Notes under the pieces: generated by a model
Seen by the model: the letters and a program-made list of their open reading frames with translations, nothing else
What the model was told of the DNA's origin: nothing
Database searches by the model: none
Part shown: piece after piece, positions 25,623 through 34,706 of the stretch
Position numbering within the stretch: position 1 is the stretch's first letter
Layout: every line of letters starts with the position of its first letter
Program-made: the position numbers and the translations under genes
Assembly: GCF_014932895.1 (NCBI RefSeq)
Contig: NZ_JACYOF010000007.1
Span: 1 to 64,000, forward strand
DNA length: 64,000 nucleotides
Direction: 5' to 3'
Source: Bacillus thuringiensis
GTDB lineage: Bacteria; Bacillota; Bacilli; Bacillales; Bacillaceae_G

Positions 25623-26621
25623 TTGAAATATATATTAAGAAAAAAAGTCAAGAATATTTTTATAGGGTTATTAGTATTGGTGATAATCGCTTCCATTTTT
25701 GTTTATTATAAACTTTTAATACCATCAGCAGATATTCAGCAATACAAGGAATATTATGCTCCAAAGACAACACAAAAAGTATTGAATCAAGGAGAAGTAA
25801 AGGTCACATTTTTAGGAACATCATCTTTATTATTTGATGATGGGAACACACAATTAATGATTGATGGTTTTATTTCTAGGCCGTCCTTACCAAAGGTGGT
25901 GTTTAGCAATTTAAAAACAGATGAAGATACTGTAGATAAAGTTCTTAATAGAATAGGAGTTGATAATAATAAACTTAAAGGACTGTTTATCGCACATACA
26001 CATTATGATCATGCATTTGATTTAGCTTATATTGCCAAACGAACTGGAACATATATATATGGTTCAGAATCAACAATGAATGTAGGTCTTGGTGGTGGTA
26101 TAAATAAGAAACAGATGTCTGTATACGAGATAAATAAGGCTATGCAGTTTGGTGACTTTACTGTCTTACCGTCAAAACATTTACCAACCTTTGACGAAGG
26201 GGAAAAAGTAACGAAACCACTAAAACAACCAGCTAAAGCCATAGATTATCATGAGGACTCTTCATATGATTTCTTAATTACACATAATAATAAAGCTTTC
26301 CTTGTTAAAAGTGCTAACTATATAGAAGGGGCATTAGATGATATTCGAGCTGATGTCTTATTTTTAGGAATAGGGGGATTAGGAAAGCAGGAAAGTACTT
26401 TTCTAAATACGTCTTACGAACAAACGGTAAAAAAGGTGCAACCGAAACTTGTTATTCCAATACATTGGGATAATTTCACCAAACCATTGACAGATACTCT
26501 TGAAGTAATGCCTAAATATGCAGATAATACTAAAAATGGATTGGATTTTATAATTAACAGGACAAAAGCAGATAAAATTGACTTTCAAATACTTCAAGGT
26601 TTTCAAAGTATTTATTTCTAA
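25623..26621 (+). CDS. Membrane-anchored metallo-beta-lactamase-fold hydrolase
   Basis: 332 aa. TTG 25623 follows AAAAGGAGATT, which falls inside the longer frame from ATG 25599. An N-terminal helix (residues 8-30) anchors the protein; the zinc motif HTHYDH is at residues 125-130, with further ligands in SKHLPTFD and IPIHWDNF near the C-terminus. The fold is of the UlaG/RomA or N-acyl-phosphatidylethanolamine-hydrolase type rather than class B beta-lactamases. Substrate unknown; catalytic domain probably outside the cell. Next to an IS231 copy. Confidence 0.75.
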   Translation: MKYILRKKVKNIFIGLLVLVIIASIFVYYKLLIPSADIQQYKEYYAPKTTQKVLNQGEVKVTFLGTSSLLFDDGNTQLMIDGFISRPSLPKVVFSNLKTDEDTVDKVLNRIGVDNNKLKGLFIAHTHYDHAFDLAYIAKRTGTYIYGSESTMNVGLGGGINKKQMSVYEINKAMQFGDFTVLPSKHLPTFDEGEKVTKPLKQPAKAIDYHEDSSYDFLITHNNKAFLVKSANYIEGALDDIRADVLFLGIGGLGKQESTFLNTSYEQTVKKVQPKLVIPIHWDNFTKPLTDTLEVMPKYADNTKNGLDFIINRTKADKIDFQILQGFQSIYF

Positions 26622-26633
26622 AAGGGGTCCCGC

Positions 26634-28289
26634 CACATTGCTATCAAGCTAAGCTCATACAACGTCAATTAAAGTAGTGGTTGTTTCTTTTTTATAAAAT
26701 TTATGTGTAGGGAACCTAAAGATCTGCACATGAAATAAACCCTAACGGGTTTCATTTTTTTGAATTAAGCCGCTTGATTATCAGACATGGTACAATTGTA
26801 AACGACCCCTAATATATCAAAGACTGTTTTCTTCTCATATCGATGAGATTTTCTCCCGTTTTGCCGTAGGAGGTTGAACAGGCGAATTAGAATCTTTGAT
26901 AGCTCATGGGTGTCTTTCTGTATTGCTTGGAAAAGAAGAAGAAAGTAATCTTTAATCATATATATGGCCTTATATTCACTCAGTTCTCGTTTCTTTTTCA
27001 TAAGAAGCAATTGCCGCATTTGAAACATGGTAGAAGAACAAATTAAAATGGCAATCAGTTGCCCATACAAATGGCATTCCAATCGTTCTCGTTTTATCTT
27101 TTTACAATGATGAATATGAAAGAATGATTTCCACGTTTTAAATAAAATCTCGATTTGCCAACGTAAAGAATACCAATCATGTACTTGTCCCATCGGGACA
27201 ATATCTATAGGGGTATGTGTCATATATACATTGATACCGCTAAGTCGTTTACTACGAGCAGAATACTTCATTCCTTTCTTTTTTTCTCTTACAGTTTGAT
27301 CGTGTAATCGTTTTTGTTGTTGTTCTTTTGTTAGTCGATGAACAATCGCACGAGTTGGGACTTTATCAGTCATTCCTACATAAGCGTTGGATATTTCACA
27401 TGTTTGTCCTGGCTGAAGAGAATTCATTAAAACCTCCATATCTATCTGGATATACTCTGTACTTTTCTTAATTCTTCCATCTTGAAAATAATCAGGGTTA
27501 GGATTTTTTTGATAAATACGTGTATTCGATTTGATACGTGATATATAATAAGCCTTTTTATCTTGTATATGTTGAAGATCTTTTAAATGAAAATAACCTA
27601 AATCTCGGATACATAAATCATTCGCTGTTACAGTTGGGGCACACAGGGAACCGTAGGTTCGATCATGTTGTTTACCTGGACCTGTATGAATATGAAGGAA
27701 TTGTCCACTTAATAAATCATACTCAAGCTGTATCTTTACTCCCTCTGTATGGCTGCATCCTCCCGCACCAGGATAAATTGATGAAAATATATCCGGAAGT
27801 TGAAATGCAGTTGAATCTAAAATACGAATACGCTTGAAAACAGAAGTATATGGATAAGAAATTGGCATAGATGAGGTCAGTTTTTGGTTTAGTAGTTCAG
27901 CTAATAGGTGTTGTGAAAATTGAACAGCCGCTTTATTAAATCGTTGATTCAAGCCCTCAGGGCTGATGAGTACTTCTGTTGATGCTTCTAAACAGCTAGA
28001 TAACTGAGTTAAAGAAGTCATAGCTACATTTTGGCTCACCCATACACATAAAGCGACTAAATCTTTTGCTTGGTACTTACTGGTTCGTTGTACAAAGCTA
28101 ACATCTCTAGCAAGATCCCGTAAGGCATTGGGAGATAGGGCACTTTGAATCTCTTGAGCAAATAGTTGTAATTCGTTAGAAACAGAAACAGACATAAAAA
28201 ACGCCATCCTTTCGTATGATTCTACAGAAAGAATAGCGTATTTTTTCATTTTAGGGGGCATTTCTTTTTATTAGCTTGATAGCGATGTG
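26634..28289. mobile_element. IS231-type element, complete
   Basis: Ends CACATTGCTATCAAGCTAA (26634) and TTAGCTTGATAGCGATGTG (28271-28289) are inverted copies with one mismatch; length 1,656 bp, the normal IS231 size. Contains one intact transposase. Flanks differ (GGGGTCCCGC left, ACGGTACCTT right), so no target duplication remains, suggesting recombination after insertion. The left flank GGGTCCCGC is also found before an IS231 remnant at 31244. Confidence 0.85.
26765..28195 (-). CDS. IS231-type IS4-family transposase
   Basis: 476 aa from ATG 28195, placed after GAAAGGATGGCG as in other IS231 copies; the longer frame to 28261 crosses this site. Motifs: LDSTAFQLP, CIRDLGYFHLKDL and the YREK-type [15 protein letters not shown]. 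No stops, so likely functional and a possible source of transposase for the window's incomplete IS231 cassettes. Ends with the same [19 protein letters not shown] as the other copies. Confidence 0.95.
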   Translation of the reverse strand: MSVSVSNELQLFAQEIQSALSPNALRDLARDVSFVQRTSKYQAKDLVALCVWVSQNVAMTSLTQLSSCLEASTEVLISPEGLNQRFNKAAVQFSQHLLAELLNQKLTSSMPISYPYTSVFKRIRILDSTAFQLPDIFSSIYPGAGGCSHTEGVKIQLEYDLLSGQFLHIHTGPGKQHDRTYGSLCAPTVTANDLCIRDLGYFHLKDLQHIQDKKAYYISRIKSNTRIYQKNPNPDYFQDGRIKKSTEYIQIDMEVLMNSLQPGQTCEISNAYVGMTDKVPTRAIVHRLTKEQQQKRLHDQTVREKKKGMKYSARSKRLSGINVYMTHTPIDIVPMGQVHDWYSLRWQIEILFKTWKSFFHIHHCKKIKRERLECHLYGQLIAILICSSTMFQMRQLLLMKKKRELSEYKAIYMIKDYFLLLFQAIQKDTHELSKILIRLFNLLRQNGRKSHRYEKKTVFDILGVVYNCTMSDNQAA

Positions 28290-28344
28290 ACGGTACCTTA
28301 TTTTAGGAAAATTGACAATGGAAAGAGACGCGAATATAATAATC

Positions 28345-28352
28345 GTAGCAAC
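28345..28352. promoter_or_regulatory. Candidate MarR operator half-site
   Basis: GTAGCAAC in TCGTAGCAACTATAG, 33 bases before the MarR gene; inverted GTTGCTAC occurs at 29259-29266 and TTGCTAC at 29348-29354 before the MFS gene. Confidence 0.45.
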
Positions 28353-28384
28353 TATAGTCATGTCTATTATAAAGGGGGCCGATC

Positions 28385-28810
28385 ATGGAATTAGAAAAAT
28401 ATATGGGTGTTAATGTACAGCGTGCGGCTCTTAAGCTGAATAACTATTATCAAAAAGTGGTGAATCCTTTTGATATTACGGTGGATCAGTGGGAAATATT
28501 GGTCGTTCTTTGGGAAAAAGAAGGGATTACCCAAAAAGAGCTTGCTGAAAGACTGCACAAGGATCAGACAAACGTTGCACGAATGCTTTTCAAACTGGAG
28601 AAGAAGGAATTTATTTATCGTGTAGTCCATGAAACTGATCGAAGGTCTTTACGTGTATATTTGACTCCTAAAGGTCGCGAAAGTAAAGATGAAATCCTTT
28701 CTCCATCCATAGAGGCGTATAAGAACACCATCAAGGGTTTGTCTGAAGAGGAAGTAGAAACATTTAGGAGAATTCTTTCTGTAATGTATAACAATGTAAA
28801 GGATTTATAA
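28385..28810 (+). CDS. MarR-family transcriptional regulator
   Basis: 141 aa with a winged helix: DQWEILVVLWEKEGITQKELAERLHKDQTNVARMLFKLEKKEFI (helix-turn-helix) and the wing ETDRRSLRVYLTPKGR. ATG 28385 with GGGGGCC upstream. MarR proteins usually repress their own gene and a nearby efflux or detoxification gene, releasing DNA on ligand binding. A shared GTTGCTAC-type site lies before this gene and before the MFS transporter 570 bases downstream, making that its likely target. Confidence 0.85.
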   Translation: MELEKYMGVNVQRAALKLNNYYQKVVNPFDITVDQWEILVVLWEKEGITQKELAERLHKDQTNVARMLFKLEKKEFIYRVVHETDRRSLRVYLTPKGRESKDEILSPSIEAYKNTIKGLSEEEVETFRRILSVMYNNVKDL

Positions 28811-29173
28811 TCAGAGAGAAGAGTAGATGAATGCATTTCAATCTTAAAAGAAGGGATTGAGGTACTCGAGCGTACACCACACACATTGGAGAATTTTTTT
28901 ATCCGGTTTATCCGAGAGTTGCAATGAAGGTGAAGAAACCTGGAATGTCCATGAAGTGATTGAGCATCTCATTGAGGGAGAGAAAAATAATTGGATACCG
29001 CGATTAGAATTTATTCTTAAGGTAGATGAAAGTAAACCGTTTCCCTCATTTGATTGTTTTTCTCACTCTAATTAAAAGTCAGAAAAAGGGATATATTTAA
29101 AATTAATCGAATTCAAAGGTTGGCATCATGATTTCGGTGTCGTTATATTAAGGAAATCACTCTCTACGTGGGC
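28811..29173 (+). pseudogene. DinB-like gene remnant
   Basis: Two frames together read as a DinB-superfamily protein: [20 protein letters not shown], then after a shift in a T run (28892-28900) [27 protein letters not shown] and [10 protein letters not shown]. The conserved His of HEVIEHLI is one of the DinB metal ligands. A further stop follows at about 29073. Frameshifted and C-terminally degraded. Located between a MarR gene and its likely MFS target. Confidence 0.6.
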
Positions 29174-29258
29174 TGTGGAGTAAATATTTAGGTGCTTTAA
29201 AAGAAACTTGATAGAATCGATGAGTCGGACTAGTAAGTGTTAATAGATGGGATATATA

Positions 29259-29354
29259 GTTGCTACAACCATTATAATCAAGACTACTATTTCTACGTTT
29301 TTTTATAGAAAATATATTAACAGATTAAATACTTGTCGTGTCAAGTATTGCTAC
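29259..29354. promoter_or_regulatory. Candidate MarR operators before the MFS gene
   Basis: ATAGTTGCTACAACCAT at 29256-29272 and AGTATTGCTACGACAACAAT at 29345-29364 share the TTGCTAC core with the inverted site before the MarR gene. Confidence 0.45.
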
Positions 29355-29380
29355 GACAACAATAATGAGGAGGATACAGG

Positions 29381-30787
29381 ATGGATATATTAGATAAAAG
29401 TATCGGGATTTTTGACGCCAAGTATAGAGCTATGACTATAGGGATTATACTTGCTGTGACTACCGTGGCATTTGAAGGACTGGCGATTACCACTATTGCT
29501 CCAAATTTAGCGCGAAATTTGCATGCTCTTCATTTGTATGGCTGGATATTCAGTTCTTTTCTTTTGGCACAAATCGTCGGAACCATGATTATAGGTCAGC
29601 GAATTAACAAAAACGGCGTTTTTGCATCGTTTATGGCATCGATTCTTTTTTTCTTGATTGGCATTGTTATTGCGGCCACCTCGGTGAACATGGTTATGCT
29701 AATCGTAGGGAGAGTGTTTCAGGGGTTTGGCGCAGGAGCAATCATTACGTGCGTATATTATAGCATTACTTTAGGCTATCCCGATAAGCTGAGAACGAAA
29801 ATACTTGCCGTATTTTCAAGTGCTTATATTTTACCTGCCTTAATTGGACCCTATATCGCTGGACTTTTAGCTGAGTTTTTCTCCTGGAGAGTTGTTTTTT
29901 GGCTGGTGCTTCCTTTCATTGGTTTGGCTGTAGTGCTGACGCTTCCCGCTTATCGCAAATTTTCGGTGAAGGAAAAAGAAGTTTCTAAAAATATCCGGAA
30001 AGAAGGATATGCGGTGGTGCTGGCTATTGGAACGGGCTTGTTGATGATGGGCCTTGGTTCTATAACCGATTGGAAGGGTATGGCACTTTCGGCGGTGGGG
30101 GTGCTTTTCATGATTCAACCTTTGCGAAAGTTGCTGCCCGGGGGTACTTTTAGTGCAAGGAAAGGTTTGCCTGCGACTATTGCGTCAAGAGGTTTGTTTG
30201 TCGCTTGTTATACTGCTACTGAAAGTTATGTTGTCCTAGCATTGACAGAAGTGAAAAAAATGCCTGCAGATCTGGCTGGGTTAATTGTGGCGGCGGGTGC
30301 ATTAAGTTGGTCAATGGCAGCTTGGATCCAGTCAAAGCTTGATGCCAAAGACCACGGGGCAGGTCGAAACAAACGGGTAACGGCTGGTATTTGTTTTATG
30401 GTCATTGGTGTTGCCGCTGTTATGCTAGCTGTAGGTCTGCCCGGAGGGGGAATCGTATTTGCAGTGATTTCACAAATTTTCATCGGATTTGGTATAGGGT
30501 TAGCACATCCAACCACCGGAGCTATTGCGTTGCAGCATGCGAATGCAGGTGAAGAAGGGGAGATATCTGCCAGCCTTCAATTTACAGACGCATTCAGTCC
30601 GGGTTTAAGTATAGGAATCGGCGGTGCTTTCATTGCCGTTAGTCAATCGCTAAATTTGGGATTGTTAACGGGAATTCTGTTGGCTTTGTCTCTTCAATTG
30701 TTTTTCGTCATTCTGAGTTTGTCGATATCCTTTCGTATAAAACAGACGAAATTAGCCTCTGAGGACGACTTATCCATACCGAAATGA
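29381..30787 (+). CDS. MFS drug efflux-type transporter
   Basis: 468 aa with 12-14 membrane helices. The EmrB/QacA-like motif C region is seen as GPYIAGLLAEFFSWRVVFWLVLP, and motif A-type residues lie in IIGQRINKNG. The gene appears more G+C-rich than its flanks. ATG 29381 with GAGGA upstream. Probably a proton-driven multidrug exporter controlled by the upstream MarR protein. The inactive DinB-like piece between them suggests a former three-gene unit. Confidence 0.8.
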   Translation: MDILDKSIGIFDAKYRAMTIGIILAVTTVAFEGLAITTIAPNLARNLHALHLYGWIFSSFLLAQIVGTMIIGQRINKNGVFASFMASILFFLIGIVIAATSVNMVMLIVGRVFQGFGAGAIITCVYYSITLGYPDKLRTKILAVFSSAYILPALIGPYIAGLLAEFFSWRVVFWLVLPFIGLAVVLTLPAYRKFSVKEKEVSKNIRKEGYAVVLAIGTGLLMMGLGSITDWKGMALSAVGVLFMIQPLRKLLPGGTFSARKGLPATIASRGLFVACYTATESYVVLALTEVKKMPADLAGLIVAAGALSWSMAAWIQSKLDAKDHGAGRNKRVTAGICFMVIGVAAVMLAVGLPGGGIVFAVISQIFIGFGIGLAHPTTGAIALQHANAGEEGEISASLQFTDAFSPGLSIGIGGAFIAVSQSLNLGLLTGILLALSLQLFFVILSLSISFRIKQTKLASEDDLSIPK

Positions 30788-31029
30788 TGTTCGGTGAGCC
30801 CAGATATGCATAATATTAAGGTTTAACGCTTCGGCTACGGTGCTTTAAAAAATAGACTTGAAGTTTAAAAAATTAATCCATCTTCTAATAATTCTAATGG
30901 GCTAGGACTGGGATACCATTACATACTATCCTGTCTTCTGTGCGAGGTGTTGAAGGACATGTGGAGATAGGTATCGATTTAGTTATTTAGCGAATAAATG
31001 AAACTCATCTTGAATCAATAGATTCATAC

Positions 31030-31117
31030 AAAAACGCCATCCTTTCTGTATATTTCTACAAAAAGAATAGCGTTTTTTTTCTTTTTATGGATACCATTTT
31101 TTAGCTTGATAGGCATG
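31030..31117 (-). mobile_element. IS231 end remnant (transposase leader side)
   Basis: AAAACGCCATCCTTTCTGTA, then the leader hairpin region, to TTAGCTTGATAGGCATG; matches the upstream region of the transposase at 28195-28289. The coding part is deleted. Confidence 0.6.
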
Positions 31118-31127
31118 TGGGATACCT

Positions 31128-31243
31128 TATGCCCATCAACTTAAGAATTTACACCCTCAAGATGAAAATTTTGTGTATTTTTTACAGAAAACAGCTAATT
31201 TTTCATCCTGGGGGTATTTGCTTTTCTTAACTTGATGGCAATG
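31128..31243. mobile_element. 116-bp IS231-end MITE, copy 3
   Basis: The left end TTATGCCCATCAACTTAAG and right end CTTAACTTGATGGCAATG; the interior is close to copy 1 (GATGAAAATT..GTGTATTTTT, CAGAAAACAGCT). Flanked by 10-bp and 9-bp spacers to neighbouring IS231 ends. Confidence 0.75.
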
Positions 31244-31252
31244 GGGTCCCGC

Positions 31253-31350
31253 CACATCGCTATCAAGCTAAGCTCATACAACGTCAATCATAGTAGAGGT
31301 TGCTTCTTTTTTCTAAAGGCTACGTGTAGGAAATTTAAAGATTTGCAAGC
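31253..31350 (+). mobile_element. IS231 end remnant (transposase 3' side)
   Basis: CACATCGCTATCAAGCTAAG and about 80 further bases match 26634-26730 of the intact copy; the rest of that element is missing. Confidence 0.6.
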
Positions 31351-31352
31351 GC

Positions 31353-31399
31353 AAAAAACCAGTAATACCATGCGTTTTTCTATGGTATTACTGGTTTTT
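31353..31399. terminator. Strong terminator-like palindrome
   Basis: AAAAAACCAGTAATACCAT / ATGGTATTACTGGTTTTT, 18-bp arms, no adjacent gene remaining. Confidence 0.6.
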
Positions 31400-31860
31400 A
31401 TGAGTTTAACATTTTGTATCTTTTGTAAAACTTATTTTCAAATTACAAATATTAAACATGTTCTAAAAGGTGTACCTTTTTAAACGGATGATAGCTTTCA
31501 AAGAACCTGTTATAATCTTTTAACCATTATGATCATTTATTTCTTACTATTAGAATTAACTAATCATTTATAGAAAGATATTTTTAAGCAAATTTATTTT
31601 ACATAATAAAGAAGATATCATGAATGAAATCTTACTAAGGGTATTTTTGAATAGCGTAAGTGGATAAGGTTTGCTAAAAGTAATGAAGTAAGAGCAAGAT
31701 TCAAAATAGGATTGCAAAAAGAAGAGAGTTTAAAAGTTTAATAAAAATTTTATATTTACCCTACTTTTTATTTAATTAATTTTCTCTATTCTATACATAT
31801 GCAGTTCATCTCCAAAAGGTACAAAATAGGTAATGGAAAAACAAGCGTAGGAGGATATAT

Positions 31861-32622
31861 ATGACGAAACCAGTTGTAGATGTAAAAAACGTTCAAAAAG
31901 TGTACGGTAAAAAAGGTGAGAATCAATCACACGCGTTAAAAGGTGTTTCATTCTCAATTCAAGAAGGTGAGTTTGTTGGCATTATGGGACCTTCTGGTTC
32001 TGGTAAAACGACATTATTAAATGTAATTTCAACGCTTGATAAAGCAACGGGCGGCGTTGTTGAAATTGCGGGCACGGACATTACGAAAATGAAACAAGGT
32101 GAGCTTTCTGATTTTCGTTCGCAAAAGTTAGGATTCATTTTCCAAGACTTTAACTTATTAGAGAACTTATCTATTTACGAAAACATCGCACTTCCACTTT
32201 CACTTCAAGGTGTTCCATCACGTAATATCGGCCCGAAAGTAGAAAAGGTAGCGGATATGTTAGGGATTTCAGCAATACTTCAAAAGTATCCGTCTGAAGT
32301 ATCTGGTGGACAGAAACAGCGTTCAGCAGCCGCGCGCGCGCTCGTGCATGAGCCGGCAATTGTTTTAGGGGATGAGCCAACAGGAGCTCTTGATTCTAAA
32401 AACGCAACTAGTTTACTTGATGCAATGACAAATTTAAATAAGGAACAAGACGTATCTATTATGATGGTTACACATGATCCATATAGTGCAAGTTACTGTC
32501 AGCGTATTTTATTCATTCAAGATGGTGAGTTGTATAAAGAAATTCATCGTGGTGGTACACGTGAAGAGTTTTATAAAGAAATTTTAGATGTGCTTGCAGA
32601 CTTAGGCACACAAAAAGCGTAA
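31861..32622 (+). CDS. BceA-type ABC transporter ATPase
   Basis: 253 aa with Walker A GPSGSGKTT at residues 41-49, signature SGGQKQR, Walker B VLGDEPTGALD and the H-loop MVTHD. The MacB/BceA-type sequence is typical of antimicrobial-peptide detoxification transporters. ATG 31861 with AGGAGG upstream. The permease follows after 17 bases, so the two form an operon. The usual BceRS-type two-component genes are not adjacent, so regulation must come from elsewhere. Confidence 0.85.
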   Translation: MTKPVVDVKNVQKVYGKKGENQSHALKGVSFSIQEGEFVGIMGPSGSGKTTLLNVISTLDKATGGVVEIAGTDITKMKQGELSDFRSQKLGFIFQDFNLLENLSIYENIALPLSLQGVPSRNIGPKVEKVADMLGISAILQKYPSEVSGGQKQRSAAARALVHEPAIVLGDEPTGALDSKNATSLLDAMTNLNKEQDVSIMMVTHDPYSASYCQRILFIQDGELYKEIHRGGTREEFYKEILDVLADLGTQKA

Positions 32623-32639
32623 GAAAGGAGGTCTAGGGT

Positions 32640-34490
32640 ATGTTATTTAAACTTTCCATGTCAGGGCTAAAGAGTAAGCTAAAAGATTACATTATCTTAC
32701 TTGTCGGTCTTGTCATGTCGATTTCAATTTTTTATATGTTTCAAACGTTAGCGCTGAATAAGGCGTTTCTAGAATCTAATTCAGCCATTAATTCTATTGG
32801 ATTCGTATTCCAAGCAGGATCATTTTTATTAGCACTTACAACGTTCTTCTACATTTTATATGCGAACTCTTTCTTATTATCTCTTCGTCAAAAAGAATTC
32901 GGTATGTATATGATGTTAGGAGCGAAAAAACATAAAGTTACGTTACTTATGTTTATTGAAACAATCGTATTAGGTGCTGCATCTCTTGCAATTGGGATTA
33001 CAGTTGGGGTAGGACTTGCAGAAGGTATTGGACAGTTATTAATGAAACAGCTTGAATTTGCTGGTGAAGGGTATAAAGCATTTTATCTACCATCTATGGC
33101 TGTTACTTGCATCTTCTTCTTTGCACTATTTGTATTATCAGCAATTATGAACAGTATTAAATTGTCACGTATTTCTGTATTGCAACTAGTACATGCAGAT
33201 GCACAAACAGAGCGTGTTGCAGTAAAAGGAAAAAAGACAGTTGTAGTGGCTTTCCTTGCCGTTATTTTATTAGGCATTGGCTATGCATCAATGATTTATA
33301 TGGAAAAATTAAAAGAAATGGGAATTATAATAGCATTAATTACAACCACAGCTGGTACTTACATGCTATTTGGCTCACTTCTTCCATTTATCATTAAAAG
33401 GTTAAAGGGTAATAAAAAACGTAGTGAAAAAGGCCTTAACACTTTTACGCTTGCACAATTAAACTTCCGTATCAATAGTTTAACAAAAGTGCTTGCAACA
33501 GTGGCAATGTTAGTTGCTCTTGGAGCGGGTGCAATTTCAGGTGGTATGGCGTTTAAAAATAACGTTATAAAAACAGTTGATGGTGCAGAAATATACGATT
33601 CGATTATTCATAATCCCACAGCTGAACAAAAGAAAATTTTAGATGGCATATCATTTAAAATTAAAGCTGAATACCGCTATAAAGTAGATGATCAGTACGT
33701 TTATTATTTGAAAGAGGATTTGGATAAAAATCGACCACTTATTTTGGATGGATTAGTCAAAGAAAGTCTCGGTACAGTTAAAGAAATTTCCGGAGAAGTT
33801 CCTGTAGGTGCAATTACAAGATCAAACATGGAGAAAAATGAAAATGTAAAAGAGATGCCAGTAGAATGGGACGTTGCATTCAGAGCAATCCAGCCATATT
33901 TCTTATATACCCAAAAAGCAATTAAAATTGCAGATCAAAAAACGTATGATAGTGTAAATGGTAAAGAAGGAATGGTATTCCTTGGTAAGACATATGATTT
34001 TGTATCGTACACAAAAGAATGGAAAAAACTTGACGAGTTGCAGCTAGTTAAATATAAATATGTACACGCTTCAGTTTTGGAAAGTAAATATCAAATGTAT
34101 GATATGCTCTATAGCGTAGCAAGCGGAACAGTATTTATGGGCTTCTTCCTTGGAATTGCTTTTTTAGCAATGATGGCAAGCTGTCTAATGTTTAAAATTC
34201 TTTCTGGCGCATCAAAAGATATTATGCGTTATCAAATGCTACGAAAAATCGGTGTGCGCCGTGAGTTACTAACGAAATCGATTTATAAAGAGTTATTCTT
34301 AGTATTCTTATTCCCGGCAATTGTGGGTATCGCTCACGTATTAGTTGGTATGAATATTTTCGGATTTATTTTACTAGATCCATACTTCCGTATTTGGGTA
34401 CCAATCATAATTTTCGTAGTTATATATTTGATTTATTACTTTATCACAGTACAATTGTATAAGGGGATAGTTCTTCCGAAAAAGGACTAA
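32640..34490 (+). CDS. BceB-type FtsX-domain ABC permease
   Basis: 616 aa. Ten membrane helices in the BceB layout: an N-terminal pair, an FtsX domain, and a large extracellular loop (about residues 310-510) before the last FtsX helices (VASGTVFMGFFLGIAFLAMMASCLMFK). ATG 32640 behind AAAGGAGGTC. Partner of the ATPase; complexes of this type protect lipid II-cycle intermediates from bacitracin-like peptides. The target peptide is unknown. Confidence 0.85.
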   Translation: MLFKLSMSGLKSKLKDYIILLVGLVMSISIFYMFQTLALNKAFLESNSAINSIGFVFQAGSFLLALTTFFYILYANSFLLSLRQKEFGMYMMLGAKKHKVTLLMFIETIVLGAASLAIGITVGVGLAEGIGQLLMKQLEFAGEGYKAFYLPSMAVTCIFFFALFVLSAIMNSIKLSRISVLQLVHADAQTERVAVKGKKTVVVAFLAVILLGIGYASMIYMEKLKEMGIIIALITTTAGTYMLFGSLLPFIIKRLKGNKKRSEKGLNTFTLAQLNFRINSLTKVLATVAMLVALGAGAISGGMAFKNNVIKTVDGAEIYDSIIHNPTAEQKKILDGISFKIKAEYRYKVDDQYVYYLKEDLDKNRPLILDGLVKESLGTVKEISGEVPVGAITRSNMEKNENVKEMPVEWDVAFRAIQPYFLYTQKAIKIADQKTYDSVNGKEGMVFLGKTYDFVSYTKEWKKLDELQLVKYKYVHASVLESKYQMYDMLYSVASGTVFMGFFLGIAFLAMMASCLMFKILSGASKDIMRYQMLRKIGVRRELLTKSIYKELFLVFLFPAIVGIAHVLVGMNIFGFILLDPYFRIWVPIIIFVVIYLIYYFITVQLYKGIVLPKKD

Positions 34491-34498
34491 AAAATAAT

Positions 34499-34530
34499 AA
34501 ATACCGAGTAATAATGCTCGGTATTTATTA
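34499..34530 (+). terminator. Terminator of the ABC operon
   Basis: AAATACCGAG / CTCGGTATTT with loop TAATAATG, then ATTATTTTT. Confidence 0.75.
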
Positions 34531-34706
34531 TTTTTGGGATTTTTTGTTTTTTATGCAAATAGGTATTCAATCTTTGTTTCAACGTATTTTTCCTTATAAT
34601 TTTTAGTTCCACACTTTTAATGAATGTTTTTCTATAAATCTGAATGGTTGGAACTACTCATCACTTAAAGATCTGACGTACTATTTGAAGCGAGATATCC
34701 CCACGT

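Larger units (their letters stand above)
30788..31860. other. Gene-free region built from IS231 remnants
   Basis: From left: a short coding-like scrap (ILSSVRGVEGHVEIGIDLVI, about 30924-30987) of unknown origin; the transposase-upstream end of an IS231 (31030-31117, without the gene); a 116-bp MITE (31128-31243); the other end of an IS231 (31253-31350); a strong terminator palindrome (31353-31399); then the AT-rich upstream region of the ABC transporter. Confidence 0.55.

Noticed and set aside
31232-31483. 83-codon frame
   Set aside because: Runs through an IS231 end and a terminator palindrome; its coding look is accidental.
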